64,000 nucleotides of DNA from Phlebiopsis flavidoalba (GCA_035772785.1 JAOCPU010000005.1:310001-374000), one strand, 5' to 3'; shown: positions 24,977 to 37,700, counted from the first letter of the stretch. Notes: generated by a model not told the origin, from the letters alone. Program-made: numbers and translations.

Positions 24977-27900
24977 ATGCAGCCCTTGCCTCTGTGCATT
25001 CACACCGCGAACGCGTAATATTCTTATATGGTGTATTCAGCTCGTTCGCGACCGTGGCGACAATCGCAAACGCGGCGCGTGCGTACCAACAACTTTTATT
25101 CAGCTCTCTGTGAACCTCTCTCGGAGTAGTCGCAGCCTGCTGGTGAGCAAGTTCAGTCCGTATGGAGCGCAAAGACCAGGCCGGTGACACTCGCACACGG
25201 TTCTCAGCCAACTTTGGATTTCTTCTGGCCTTACTGTCTGGACGTATCTTCCAACGCATATTCTTTGGACCCTTGCAAGCACGTGCGAAGTCGAGGGCAT
25301 GTCACACTAGTCAACTCACTGACTGAATGCTCAGCTAACATGGCGCCATCCCCTAGCGGCTCTATGACCAACATGGATGTTCGTGACTGAAATCCTTATT
25401 GGCGTTTACAATATTTCGGGACGACTTTTTCGACATTCCCTTCGTCATTATGTTTGGCTTCTTGCTATTCATCAAATGCTTTCATTGGCTCATGGCGGAC
25501 CGTGTGGAATCGGTGAGTGCTAGAATTGTTTGACCATACTCCCTTTTCCATCTCCATGTGCTTTCCGTAGCATCCAGCGTACCGCAATGATGCCGAATCC
25601 CATTTTTCCCAACCCATATTCAGTCGACTCGCTTTTTACACATTCCAGACACTAACCCACTAAACCATAGATGGGACCAAATCCCTTATCCCGGACCGCC
25701 CCTCCTCTTCCATATCCGCTTTGGTGCCCTGTTTTGCATCTTGTGGGCCATCGATTTTATCATGCTTGCCCTTGCCGTCGAAAAACACGCTGGTAAATGG
25801 GTCGGTGGCATGGTTCTGTTCGCCAGTGAAGTAAGCATCAAAGTTCATCTGTTTCTACGAGATGAACTAAATACAGGTTTCGTTCAGTACGCAATTCTGA
25901 TGGCTAGTGCATTTAACTCATTGGCGAGATATGGGGTCTGTCGAGCATTGAGCTTCGGAGAGCAAGCACTCGGGGTGGAGCGATAAAACGCGCCTGCCTG
26001 GGAAAACAAGAGCATGTACATTTTCCTACATTGAGCTTGTGACTGGTCAGTTGCAGAGCAATGTCTTATTTTGTAATGCTGATCCTATCCCCGCCGCCCA
26101 GATTTCATGAAGCTCACCACGTACTTGACGTTCTTTTTCGTCGTACTGACGTTCTATGGCCTGCCGCTGCTCGAACATTGTCAGAGACGTCTACCTAACG
26201 GCACGATCCTTCATCACTCGCCTTCGCGCCCTTCGTCCGATATCATAATGCCACTCGCGATATGGATCGTCGCTACCCCAACGCTACTGGAGGAGGAACT
26301 AACGGCAATGTCCGATCGCACATGTATCATCTGCCGTGAAGAGTTGATTGCTGGCGCACATAATCAGAACGTGCCACCTCAACCAGCCGAAAACAACGGC
26401 ATCAACGTGAATCAAGCGCAGGAAGGTCCTAACGTTTACTCCCAAGAAGCTTCCATGCGGCCACATCTTCCACTTCCAGTGCTTACGATCATGGTTGAAA
26501 GGCAACAGAGTTGTCCTACTTGTTAGTACTGGCCATGATCATATAATCCCACGTCCCCGGCGCCCCAATTAGTTTACTGACGGAAGTTCCCCAGCCGCCG
26601 TACTGTGCTCGAAACAGATCAGCCCACCCGTGGCGCTGCCCAGCGCGCGCGGCGCCCGTCCGCCGCCGCCTCAACCGAAACGCGGTGCCGCAACCGCCAC
26701 AGCCTGGGCAGACCTTGGTCAAGCAGGCCGTAATGGTGCGCTAGGGTGGCTGGGAAAACGCGCGCTGGGAATCACGCTGCAGGGGCCGCTCAGCCCCTCA
26801 CCGGGCAGGTCGCGAACGGCCAACTTCCGCCCGCCTTCATACCAGCGGGGGCCGCAAGGGGTACAGCAGATGCCTGTCAATCCTGGTTGGCCGGTTCCCG
26901 GTCAGCAGCCGGGCCGTGAGCTCGCCAGGCTATGGGTACCACGTACCCGTACCAATTGCAGCCTCCAGAGTATTCTTCCGCGAATCATCAGAGCGCCTGC
27001 CGGGGCACCTCCAGCCGAAAGCCGCCCGTGTACAGAGGGTTCTATGGCCCCCGGGGCAACGTGTGGCCCCCATGGGGTGTGGACGGCCAGTGGCAAGCTC
27101 AAGGCCCACTAGCCCCTGGTCCAGTGAACGAAGCTAACCACGACAGTACTCAGGCTCCCGCCCAAGCCCCTCAATCCGAGCCATCCCACGATGGCTCAGC
27201 ATCGAGCCAAGTTGCTGGTCAAGCCTCTTCTCACACATCCACAAGGCACTTAGCGCTTAATACGCACGACTCAGCGTCTCCTACAGGGCCTGGCCGGGTG
27301 CAGGTTCTCAAGAGCCTACAGACTCAACGGACACTGTACCTTCTGTTGACGGAGTACCCAGACCGCTCGGTTACTCCCCGAGACGCGGCGGGCTTGGCAG
27401 CTCTGCGTCGATTTGGGAGCTCTTCAACTCAGCTTTTCCGGCGGTGCCCTACCGTCTGAAAGCAGGCCAGTGGCAACCCCTACCACGAACAACTTCCTCC
27501 GTGTCGGCAACCGATGGATCTACGACCGATCCTACAAGGGCTGCGTCACAAACCGTGGCGCCAGGCGGTTCAGGCTCAAATTCTCCGGCGAACATCGACT
27601 CGACAATTTCATCATCAACGTACCAGCAGCAAGCCGATCGCAGACGCTCGTCCCCAAGTCCCCCCTCTGATACCACTTTACGATCTTGCCAACCCGCAAC
27701 AGCTGCCTCCTTTGCCCCCCAACCCTCAAGCGCTCCATTATTACCAACAACAACTTGCGGCGCAACGGTTCCCATACCGCGTGCCCGCGCAGCCGGGCCA
27801 GAGCCATCGGTCGTCTGGTCAATCCTCTAGCTCGCAAAATCGCCACCGCCAGCAGGGACCCTGCTCATCGCGCGCCCCCTGTCAACAATTGCCCCCGACG

Positions 27901-28363
27901 TTGACGGATGAACAGCTCGCGCCGCCTGGACAGGCTGACACGAGACGCCATCGACGAGCGGCTGCGGGTGCTGGAGGGCGTTTCGAGTGCCGTGTTCCGC
28001 TGCGTCGAGGAGCTGACGAGGGATCAGGAGTGTGGCTTGCTGCCGGCAAGGGAGGAGGCAGGCATTGCTGCGCATGCGGCCGCCGCCTCGAGCACTGCCG
28101 AACAGGTCGCTCCGTCTGCCGCGAGTGCTGGCGCAGCGGACGCCGACGAAACCGGAACGGAGTCTCAATGCCCCCCAGGACCGCCCCGTGCGGACACGCC
28201 TAAAGCACGTATAGAGAGCCAGCCCGGTTTGGCTGCTCCGGCTGGACCATCGACCTCAAGCTCGTCATCCGAGGGCGCTGGGCAGGATAGGCAGGAGCGG
28301 ACCTTAGCTGAGGACCTACCACGGGTCGATTTCCTAGGGTACGCTTGCCTGAGCGTTCTTTAG
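24977..28363 (+). CDS. hrd1: ERAD E3 ubiquitin ligase HRD1 (synoviolin-like), frame-broken
   Basis: Polytopic endoplasmic-reticulum ubiquitin ligase forming the retrotranslocation channel for misfolded proteins. The probable ATG at 24977 precedes RVIFLYGVFSSFATVATIANAAR (first membrane helix), VNLSRSSRSLLV, NFGFLLALLSGRIFQRIFFGP, then FRDDFFDIPFVIMFGFLLF with KCFHWLMADRVES (near 25430-25510). After introns come PYPGPPLLFHIRFGALFCIL, WAIDFIMLALAVE, VGGMVLFASE, YAILMASAFNSLARYG, and FMKLTTYLTFFFVVLTFYGLPL (near 26110). The RING-H2 domain reads CIICREE (near 26320), then LPCGHIFHFQCLRSW and ERQQSCPTC (26445-26523), all eight ligands present across two compensating frame shifts. A long Pro/Gln/Ser-rich tail follows, closing with LTDEQLA, RLDRLTRDAIDERL and RVLEGVSSAVFRCVEEL (27905-28020), probably a coiled-coil helix. 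The end near 28363 is uncertain. It is convergent with AIM41. Confidence 0.9.
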
Positions 28364-28477
28364 ACGTGTATTCCCTGCTCCGTAGCACATGTTTTTTGAT
28401 TTCTCGCTGAGTGTGTGCATTGTATATTACTGTCGTTTGGATATATGGAGTATCTCTCTACCATGACTAACGGCGCT

Positions 28478-29247
28478 TTAGAGTCTACGCGGGACGCGAG
28501 GGGCCTTCGCGCGGGCTGCGACCCAAATCAGTATCGACAGCCGATCTGTCAACTTGTGCATAGAACTGCTTGAAGATGAGGTCCCATGTTCTTTTTGTTG
28601 TCCGTGTTTGCGAGAATTTCGCTGAGCCTGCGGTCGATTTCGGCTTCGGAAAGCAGCGGAGTGGATAACGTCTGCAGGAAATCCGCTTCCGTCCGCTTCT
28701 TTTCCAGCCAAATCTGGCCGAGAAGCCTGCTCAAATTGGGAAGCAGCGACTCAACCTGTGGTGTGCGACTCGTCAAGATCGGCAATCCACGGAGTCAATG
28801 AAACGTTGGGCTCTACAGAAAATCGCCGCGCAACGGCTTTCCGGAGAATGGAAACAATCGCCGTGGTTGCGATAGGATTTGGTTGGGCCTTGTCGGCGCT
28901 GTAAACCTCGGACAGAAATCGACTATTATAATTGATTTCAATTCGCAAACCCGCGATGTCAGAGTGGAGTGACTAACCCGAATTGTTTGTCGATTTAGCG
29001 GTGGTCTTTGGCCCTAGGGAACGCACAGCTTAATTAATCGGGTGCAAAACTGTACTAAGAGCAGGCTTGCCTTCATCGCCAATTTGAGCTCATTGGTGAG
29101 CCTTTTTCTTAGGTCTACGACAGTAGTATTTATCTCGTAAATGCTTAAATTTGGACCGAGCTTACCCTCAGTCTCGGGCGCTGTACTGTAACGCATTCTG
29201 GCACGTCCGGCCCAAAGGACGCGTTGGCGTGCGAATACCGAATGCAA
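28478..29247 (-). CDS. AIM41: AIM41/YqeY-like mitochondrial protein
   Basis: Small protein of the YqeY/GatB-tail-like family; the yeast member AIM41 is mitochondrial. Start ATG at 29247 gives MHSVFARQRVLWAGRARMRY, an Arg-rich, acid-free N-terminus fitting a mitochondrial presequence, up to STAPETE and a GTAAGC donor near 29165. After an acceptor ending GTCGTAG comes LRKRLTNELKLAMKA, the family's opening helix. Later blocks are LSEVYSADKAQPNPIA, TTAIVSILRKAVARR, EADFLQTLSTPLLSEAEIDRRL and SEILAN, then RSAVDTDL and a Lys/Arg-Ala tail ending at 28478. Known YqeY proteins end with a similar VD.d.v..ra..LL helix. One-base shifts occur near 29060, 28790 and 28560. It is tail-to-tail with HRD1 (115 bp). 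Molecular activity of the family is not well defined; relation to amidotransferase tails is by sequence only. Confidence 0.72.
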
Positions 29248-29796
29248 ACGCGCAGCATTTTTGTGGTTATTGGAAATGACTGCTGTGAGAATTCCTTCCT
29301 TCCGAGCTAGTGGAATCTACACTACAATGGAGGTGCGGAATTGGTCCCGAGGTGAACGTCGGGCGGACGAACTTCAACAGAACGCGCCTAGCCGACAGCA
29401 GGGAACCTGTTGGCGCTTACAAGTAAACTTCTTGACCAATTTGGAAGCTGCTGTGGTTTGGCGGCCTAACCGCGGCGCTCGCGGGAAAGCGAGGTTTGCC
29501 GTAAAAGGTACAGTAACACAGGCGCAAGCAACGTCCATTCTAGTGCCCGTCAAATGGAACCTATTAGAATCAAGAAGCACATGCTCATGTTCTGTGGGGG
29601 TGGTCCGCATGTCGTCCAATCGTCACGACGCGACCCAGTCTGGGGAACACCTTTCTACGCGCACGACGATCACAACAATGTCCGCCGGCTGTTGTCACGA
29701 TTTGCATCAGAATCTGCTCGAGATGTGTTTACATGTGGTCAACAAGCATGCATTCTTTTAGCACTGCAAGATATACAAACAACAATCGCTTTCAGA
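29248..29796. other. Short intergenic region with an unassigned open frame
   Basis: Holds the AIM41 promoter and the 3' end of the DUF2419-like gene. A plus-strand frame of 166 codons (29261-29761) is open, but its translation is compositionally unremarkable, has no motif, and begins inside the AIM41 promoter. I regard it as chance but list it because it is long. Confidence 0.3.
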
Positions 29797-30811
29797 TAGT
29801 AGGTACTTCTGCGCAGAACGAACCGCTCCAAACGCTCTGTAGTCCGCCCGGTCCTTCGCTACGGCCCAGATCCAGGCATCCAACTCCGGAAGAGTAATAC
29901 TCCTCAGCCAGAGGTCAGTTCCTTTCCTGGCTCTCACCTGCAGTTCCTGGTCTTCCAGGCTTCGCGCGACCTGTACAATCTGCTCGCAAGCGTCGTGATA
30001 GCCGCGGCACGAAGTGTGAACGCTTGATCGTTCGTGAGAATTGGTCCCCTCGCGTGGGGTGGTATTTTCTTCAACTCTTGAGTTTTTTTCTCAGGTACGG
30101 GGGGGAGCATCGCCGAGCAGTGGGTCCAAAGCCTCTTGCGTGCATTTGCTGTAGGGAATATACCCCTTAACCGCGAATGAGGCCACAGATGTGGATAAGT
30201 CTATAACACCGAGGTGGACGAGCATAGGACGAATGACGTTGTCAGAGAATATGGGCAAGTTCTCCTGACATTTGGTGGAATGGGGGACAGAAGTGTTGTT
30301 TTTCCTTGTGTGTACCGTAAAGCCACGGCAGTGCATAGTAAGCAATGCTTTCTTGAAGCAATACACAGCTGTGAAAAGGGTTAGCCGATACCAAGGGCCA
30401 TTCGTGAAGGCGACGCAGATCATAATCACGTTGACCGTCAACGATAGCCATACGTCCGGAAACGCGGGGATGGCTCGCACGAAGCTAGCGAGGAGTTTAA
30501 GTACGCGGGTTCACATGACTGTCCCCTGTCACCGAGGCTTACGCCGTTCGAGAACGACGTCACATTCGGACTCGTACCTGTTGCTCGTCTCTAGCCTTTG
30601 CCTCACCAGACCCTCTCTCCTCCCGAACCCCCCTTCAAGGCCTCTAAGACCGAAAAGCTCCAAGGTCCTGATAACCTTCCTTTGACAAGGAAATCCCCCG
30701 TTTTCTTTAATAACCCTAGTCACCATCCCTCCACAACCTCCCCTCCCAAACACCGTGGTGAGCTTTCCTCGCCGAGTTTCTCCCGATAGTAATCCCAGGA
30801 AGCGATAGTGC
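29797..30811 (-). CDS. Probable queuosine 5'-phosphate N-glycosylase-like (DUF2419) protein
   Basis: The C-terminal half is the recognisable part: ENLPIFSDNVIRPMLVHLGVI (near 30240), an A-rich helix with DACEQIVQVARSLED, then ITLPELDAWIWAVAKDRADYR and RFVLR.STYYL at the end (29797-29920). DUF2419 proteins, which salvage queuine from the nucleotide, have a conserved F-x-D-x-x-x-P-x-x-L-x-x-x-G-V-L strand, a late LDxxLWxxAK helix and a final R-S-x-Y-Y, and these correspond well. The N-terminal half (30300-30811) is much less clear. It contains FPDVWLS and VDGQR fragments and YCFKKALLTMH, plausible for the family's central region. Several frame changes are needed. The start is not determined; 30811 is the furthest in-frame ATG region. 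Family call is moderate. Confidence 0.5.
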
Positions 30812-31730
30812 ATGTTGGTTTGTCGATGTGAATCTTGGTGGCGAGCTGCCCCCCATCAAGTCAGCAACCTTACCTTCGTTTCTTCGATGCCTTGCATTCC
30901 TCGTCGAGCGCAGGCCAGACAGTAGAATCACCCCTCGTCACCCACCCCCCCCCCCCCTCCGGATGATGAAATATAGAGCGAAAATACGAATGCTCGGATG
31001 TTATCGAATGCGCCTCGTCCAGTTGCCTGATGAAGGGGGTACACGATATCCAGAGGCAAAGTTGAGGAGTGGACAGTAGCGACACCCGAACGTTCAGACT
31101 CTGCACGAGCACAGAGGGGAAGTTGAGTGCGCATTATCATGCCATGGGCAACTCGCAAACGATTGAAGGAGCTGTCAGGTGAACGATCGAGAGAAATAGA
31201 AGACTATTTGAGATGAATTGCCCTTCCGTACTAAATCTAAGGCAGGATCATGTGAGTTTTCCAGAGTTTGCGAGAGGGGACACATTTGTGTAGGAGTGTA
31301 GGCTCCGGCGTGTCACTTGTGGTACACAACACTCGAATTTCACCCCGACCGTAAACGTATATCGACGGACATGTGGTGATTGTGTTTCGCCACCCACCTC
31401 GCGTACAGTATCGCAACATCCGTCGAGTACATGGCAATCGAATCACTCACGGGTTATATTCGCACACGTTTCTCGCAGAGATCTGCACGATTCGCGTACT
31501 GATCGTATGTAATTCCCGCTAGCGGGAAGGGGACCTGAGACGATGCCATGACTGTGGTATCATTATTGGAGTTTTAGTTGTTATTTATCACAAAAACCAT
31601 AAAGCTTACCTATCCAATTTTACAGGGTAGAGCAGGATGCGGCCGCTAGTGGCTCGCGTAGTGGCCGTTCGTCGGACACTGAATAAAATGATCGAATCGA
31701 ACTCCGACGAACCCCGGAACCGAACCAAGC
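30812..31730. other. Intergenic; contains a C13-type homopolymer
   Basis: Divergent spacer between the DUF2419-like gene and the next plus-strand gene. A run of C near 30945-30957 is the only obvious feature. The stretch 31440-31700 is AT-rich and promoter-like. No gene recognised. Confidence 0.4.
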
Positions 31731-34403
31731 GTGGCTCACGCGGGTCGCGGTTCAAACGTACATGATCATGACCTTGTTTTCAACCTTGTTCTTGCATCTA
31801 GCTTTCGTCTCGCTTTCCTCAACATCAAGTCCTCATCTTCCAGAAACACTCTCTTGAATAACGTCTCAACAATATATGACTGGCCAGACTGGAGAGCATC
31901 TCTACCACCACTGTTCCTCTCGAATCACCACGACTTCTTAGACCTCTCCGCGCGAAATGCCTCAGACTTGCATCGTACACCCCCAAATGAATTTGGCACA
32001 GTCAACAAAGAGACCGATAGTCACATACGGAAACACTTCGCGACAAGGAAATCCTGGCCATGCGTCGATTTCAGACGCGCCTTTAACTGTCATAATACCT
32101 CCCCCGGAGAAGCTCAGTGCCCTTTCCAAGGTGGACCGTGCTTCAAGACAGAAAGTGGAGCTCTCTAGAAAGATTCATGATGTACGCGACACGTTTCAGA
32201 AATATAGTCCAAGCCGCATTACAGCCCACCACTTTCCCGTCCCGGAAATCATTGTCACGCACAGGACAAGTTGTAACGAGCCCTTTGAGAGGTTTGGCCG
32301 CATTGTGTGCAATGAAAGTAGGAGAGCACATTGAAAATCAAGTTCAGCTTGCCGCGGAGGAAAGAGCGGATCAGACCTCGACGATGATAAGAACAGCTAA
32401 AAGTTATAGATTGCCTCTATGAAGCTGTAGACCCTCGATATCGCAAGCAAGTATGTACTCGTCCTTTGTAGAACCCTCTGGCTAACTACTGTGTAGATAT
32501 ACCGTCATTTCGCACGCTTTGTCAATCATCTTGTCTATTTGCCCGTCACACCATACCCCTCCTCACTATTCTCCTGGACGTCTCAATCTCGTACAACCTC
32601 CCTCCCAGTAAAAAATCGCGCCTCATTCTTCGTCACATCTTAATTTGCGCCTCAAAACCACTCGATACCAACTTTCCAGGGCTCCGCGACGCTACCTATC
32701 TCTCATCCTGCTCATTCGCGATACTTGACTCATCTCCTCGATGCATTACACCAACCACACTGCGGCTCGATGGTCGGAGAAGCAACTTTCATGAACATCC
32801 TCTCCGCGGCAATTATCCGAATTATCAAACCTCATCACCAGCTGGAGTTCTGGACCTGTAAAGCCGCTGTACGTCTGGCAAGACTTTTGCGTTCGAGAGA
32901 CTACACGGTCTACCTGAGCATGTGCTCATTAGTTGCAACTGTTTTGTCCTCGCATAGCGGACGACACACCACCAAACCGGACTAAGCTTCAAGGCGCTTG
33001 GGGGAAAGTCCAGAGTTAGAAGACGGTCTAGACGATATTGCTGAACGCCTTGGCAATGGCTGAGCCATGCATGTCAACATCTTTATGACCTTTCCTCGTT
33101 TCACGGATCCAGAAGGCCAGGCAAAGATATCGATTACTTCGGACATCCTCATGCATGCGCGCAAACGCCCATCAGCTCCATCGCTTGCACTGGTCAGCGG
33201 ACGCGGAGGTGCTAACAGACTCCATTGCATCCCTGGCTCTCATGTGTATGGGCGTCTTCCATCTCTGCTACCCTACCTCCTGCCGCCCTGGATAGCTGTC
33301 ACTCCACATCCTCCCTTCCTTCCATCCTTCGTGGCCTTGAGCCGAGGCCAGGCAGGTTCGAGATTCTGGTCGCCGTCACTGCGTCTCAGATACCGGAGGA
33401 TAGGGACCTTTCTCTGCAGAACATCTCATTGTCCACTATCCCTGCGCTACATAAATGGGCATTGCGTTGCTCGGGATCACTCTTGACCATTTGCTGGAGT
33501 CATCGTTTGTGGTCAAGCGCGTTAAACTTCATCGAAGGGCTGACACCCGAGATAGGCTCACACTATGACCCTGCATACCACCACTCAGCATTCCCTCGCG
33601 GAGCTGGAACGCCTGCGGTATGAAATTGTGCGGAGGGTCGAGGAGGGCAGAGAGGCGCTGTTTCAACGAGCGTGGAGAGCTCCAGGTCCTCAGTACGCAG
33701 ACGCCGCGCAAGGGTACTCTTACCAACGGCGAGTGGCGCTGGGAAGACATGGTCGGCTGTTGGGTGCAGAAGACCCCGGTGTGCGCTGCCCATGCGCTGC
33801 CGGCGAAGAACGTCCGCTCCGCGATTGAAGGCTCACCACCTGCGGCGAAGTACCCTCGTAGGGAAACGTCCTCTGCAGGCCCTTCTATTTCGCAATGCGG
33901 CCCTCAAATCCACGGCGGTCTTCGGTCGGACGCGCTGCGTCCGTCTCTTCCGCCGCCACTTCCAGTACGGCGGATTACAATCGAGCCGCTAGACTCACCG
34001 ATTTCCTATCTACGACCACCGAGGCATTTCTCCGCCTTGCCTTGCGCTGATACATCCCAAGCATGGACACCCCGCAATGAGCAAGAGAACGCGCGCCCAT
34101 CTCGCCTGCCATCGCAGAAGTCAACAAGCCGCAGACAGTCAAACTTCACCTCTATTTTACAAGACGACGCCCAGATGAATAGGGTCGTTTCTGCACTCGG
34201 AAAGATTGGACAGCGAGGACAGCGTTTGGTTACGTGACTCGGCCGATGTGATGAAGGGGGGGCCACCTGCCGTCAGCCAATCAATCCTGAGTGAAGACGT
34301 GGCTGACGCTGATCCCGACACCGCTCATGACCCTTTCATCGCGGAACACCCTTCGTCAGACGACGTCTTGGATTTGTTTGCCTATCGATCCTCCGACTGG
34401 TAA
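31731..34403 (+). CDS. Unrecognised multi-exon protein, frame-broken
   Basis: Protein-like sequence on the plus strand for 2.7 kb: SSFRLAFLNIKSSSSRNTLL and YDWPDWRASLPPLFLSNH (31800-31930), LTVIIPPPEKLSALSKVDRA, SRQKVELSRKIHDVRDTFQK (32090-32200), LRGLAALCAMKVGEHIENQV (near 32290), LLDALHQPHCGSMVGEA (near 32730), GRFEILVAVTASQIPEDRDLS (near 33350), AELERLRYEIVRRVEEGRE (near 33600), LTNGEWRWEDMVGCWVQKTP (near 33720), DYNRAARLTDFLSTTTEAFL (near 33970), and an acidic C-terminus ending SSDDVLDLFAYRSSDW at the stop (34401-34403). Helix-rich, no membrane segment, no zinc ligands, no nucleotide-binding motif. The even mix of amphipathic helices would fit a HEAT-like or scaffold protein, but I do not recognise the family. 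The start is uncertain. It is convergent with the Scc2/Mis4 gene. Confidence 0.5.
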
Positions 34404-34756
34404 CGGCGTCGGCGTCGGCGTCCTCGCGCTTGTTTTGACACGATAACTCTGGCTATTTGTACATTACATATAATGCATAGCTGTTTCAAGAACATCAATC
34501 TGGCACTCATGATCTATATTTTCATTACTGGACCGTGGTTTGGACGATTGAAAACTCCTCTGATGACGTTTCCTGCATACGATGAGCAATCCGGGCAATG
34601 AAAGGGAAAGCAAGTTTTCTATTTGAACTTTAAATGACTTTACGTTATAAGCATTACAACACGGGGGTATACGAGTGTCCAATAGAGTAAACGATGCACA
34701 AACGAAAGCACAAACGAACGACGAGCAATACGATAGCGACGATATGGTGATTTAAT
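34404..34756. other. Intergenic, convergent 3' ends
   Basis: AT-rich spacer between two facing stop codons; contains GGCGTCGGCGTCGGCGTC, a short trinucleotide-like repeat just after the upstream stop. No gene seen. Confidence 0.5.
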
Positions 34757-37700
34757 TCATTCAAACGTATCCTCCTCCGGCTCTCCGGTCACCCCGTCCT
34801 CACTCCATATCTCCAGGAACTAGAAAGGAACGTATTGGAAGAAGGACATGACCATACAGCCAAATGACGTACCTTGTCACGCCTTTTGAGATGTCAAGTC
34901 TTGACTGCTCGATATCGGCGAAGTTGCATGAGGTAAGCGGTCCCACAATAATGGCCTCTCGTGCCGTCTTGTCGCCTGACGTTCTCCCACAGTGTTCTTC
35001 TTACCAATGACCCATTTCGAACATTTTCTTGAGAGAAATTAGCCACCGTTATAGACAAATCTAACCAAGCTGACTCACTCTTCACTTATCCCATACAAGG
35101 TCTTTAAGTGGGCCTTGAGAAGCATAATGATAGCAATAATTACGGAGCTTCGGATCAGTGGAACGCGTTCTGTGAATTCTGTACATTGACGTGAGACTCT
35201 GTACTGTTGAAAAGCGGCCCAAGATTCTCACCTTCCTGGGACAGAGGGTTGGGGATGAGGGGCAGAAGTCTGCTGACTTACACATCAGTGATAGTTTCCC
35301 CAATATGTTGCTTGATAAATGAACGCACAGCTGCTTCTGGGTGTGTAGGTTCATGCAATTGTTTGAGAAGATGTGCGGGAGATAAGGTCTCTACGAGTTG
35401 CATCCCAGAGGTTGGAAAGAACGGAAGTCAGATACTTGAGTACAGTCAGAACTTCCTCCTGTGTCTTGTATTCGAAGGCGGAGAAATTCTCAGCCATGTA
35501 GCGTACGAAATCAACGTCATCCTGTGGGTACCGTTGAACGGGACATACGTCTTCGTCTCACTCGGAACTGCTTACCTGAGTCGTCTTATTAGTGTCGACA
35601 TCGAACACTTTGACGACGGCTCTGAGGAAGTCCTGACGTGTCCGCTCGCTTGTCGCGGACTAACGAGTACCACCTGGTGTAGCAGAGCCGTGGCACTGGG
35701 TGTCAAACGGTAACCTGGGACCTAGTCAGCAGGGAAGAGAGTCGAGTAATCGAATCATACATACCACAGACTTGACCTCTTGCGGGACTGGGTTTTTTCT
35801 GGTAATCAAACGAGGCCGTGCGCTCGCGACATACCGCGCATTCAGGAGGGACGTGTGTTTGCTTTGTGAAGAATGCCATGCAACGTATTTTGCACGACCG
35901 CTGAGTACGTTTGCTTGGGGGACGTTTCCAGCGCAACAATGACAGGGAAGCACTATTAAATGGTCAGTCAAGAGCCGCTTCATGCTCTAAAAACAGGATC
36001 ATACCTGCAAAGGGTGTGCAAGGCCTTGTCTGATAGTAAAGGTCAGAATGTCGACGCAGCAGCTTTGTATCTGGGCAGTTTGCGACAGAGCCGCTTCCAA
36101 GATATGGGTGAGGTACCGCTGGACGATGGCCGAGCTAACGCTTGAGGGGATTCAGCTTTTGGGAGATAGGGTACGCGAACGATGGGAATACTAACCCTGA
36201 CTCAGCAAATCCGTCCGTGTTGCCGACGAGTTCCTCCATGTCTACTGACCTTCCTTTCGTTGGATGATTTGCTCGAGACTGACGACAGAGTTTGAGCAAT
36301 GTCCGGCTAGCCACATTCTATCATCTTACCTTTCTCCTTTTGTGACGCAGTGTGTTTATCGGCTTCTGAAAACGAGGAAATCCTGCATAATTTTGAGCAA
36401 ACGACCACGGCTTCTTCGTCAGACGAAGCGAAGATGTCGTCCCCATAATGCGAGAAGACGTTTCTGCGGTGAGAAGAGCTGGTTGCGCTCTGAACAAGAA
36501 TCCTGAATGACAGTTAGCACCAGTCTGATGTCAAAGAGAACACGCCCACCTAGGCATTGCAGGATACGTGTGCGGAGAGCACCCTCTGAAAACTTGTCGT
36601 AGAGTCTCAAGAATATAGCGTAGATGTACTCATTCACGGTCCCTATGATGACTTGCAGCTCAAACCCATCATTTAGCTTCGTCCGAAGTATACCTGTGTG
36701 ACAGCAGCCAGTGTCTCACGGATTTCAGGCAATGTCTCCTCCGCAACGAGGCTAGTGTCGGTGCGCAATTGATCAAAGTTGCAGTGTTCGCATAGAAGTG
36801 CAACAATCAGTATGAGAACCGTCAAAGCACGGGCCGTCCTGGGGTGCGATTTTGTCGGTAGGGGTCCTGACGAAGCTGAGCAACCGAGCTAAAAAAAAAA
36901 TAATAAACCATCAGTGACAAATTGCGAATTTGTATCAATTTGACTCACAGCTACACGATCGCAGTAGTGAGACCAGCCGCTTGAACTCCAGGGTGAGATG
37001 CTGTACAACGGCGCAAAGGCAAGCGACCGTCTCTTGGAGCCCCTAGATTGACCAATTAGTTTACGAGCACAACTCCGTACATGCGCCTCACCGAAACACC
37101 GGATGTACCCGAAGGCTTGAGGATCATGGGTTGTAATGCGACCTGGAGTTCCTGTCCAAAACCCTTTGCCGTCTTCGGAAGATGGGGTACGGATGTTCGG
37201 AATATCCGCAGCAGGTAGTCGGCGGTAGCTTGATCCTCGGGCTGAGCCCAATTGTCAGTTTCGACTCAACAGGATCCGTAAATATACGTACTGTGGAAGC
37301 ATTCTTCAGATAAGGTAGCAACGTAGTTGCGTTGCTGGCAGTCAGGACTGCGGGATACGCGGACGTAAGCAGATAGATGGTTCGGACGCAGTTGATGACC
37401 GTCTAGCGTTGTGACATGAGCGATGTCCTTAGAAAGCAGACGGGGTACGCACAAAGCCGGGGAGGTCTGATGCATCCACAAGGCCGTCAATAAGACATTC
37501 ACAGATCTCGGTGTAGCGCTTGTGTAATTGTGTCCTTTCCGAATCAGATTTTTCAGCTATAATCTTATGGAGTAGCTCTTCTAGCGGGGAGTTACGGTCC
37601 TTGAAGTTCTCCGATACCGCCATGATGATTGACACTTTTCGCAATAGCTGAGTCTTGTCATGATTGGGTGTGGCCACCGTAGTGGCATGGAACCACAACT

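Noticed and set aside
24977..28363. Reading HRD1 and the other conserved genes as pseudogenes
   Set aside because: Shifts are single bases, frequently compensated nearby, and motif residues and splice sites are preserved; sequencing error is the simpler explanation, though not proven.
29261..29761. 166-codon plus-strand open frame
   Set aside because: No motif, no flanking splice or promoter signal, and it begins in the AIM41 promoter. Noted in the intergenic entry only.
30940..30960. Long C run as a regulatory or telomere-like element
   Set aside because: A lone homopolymer with no repeat unit; most likely simple sequence or homopolymer miscounting.
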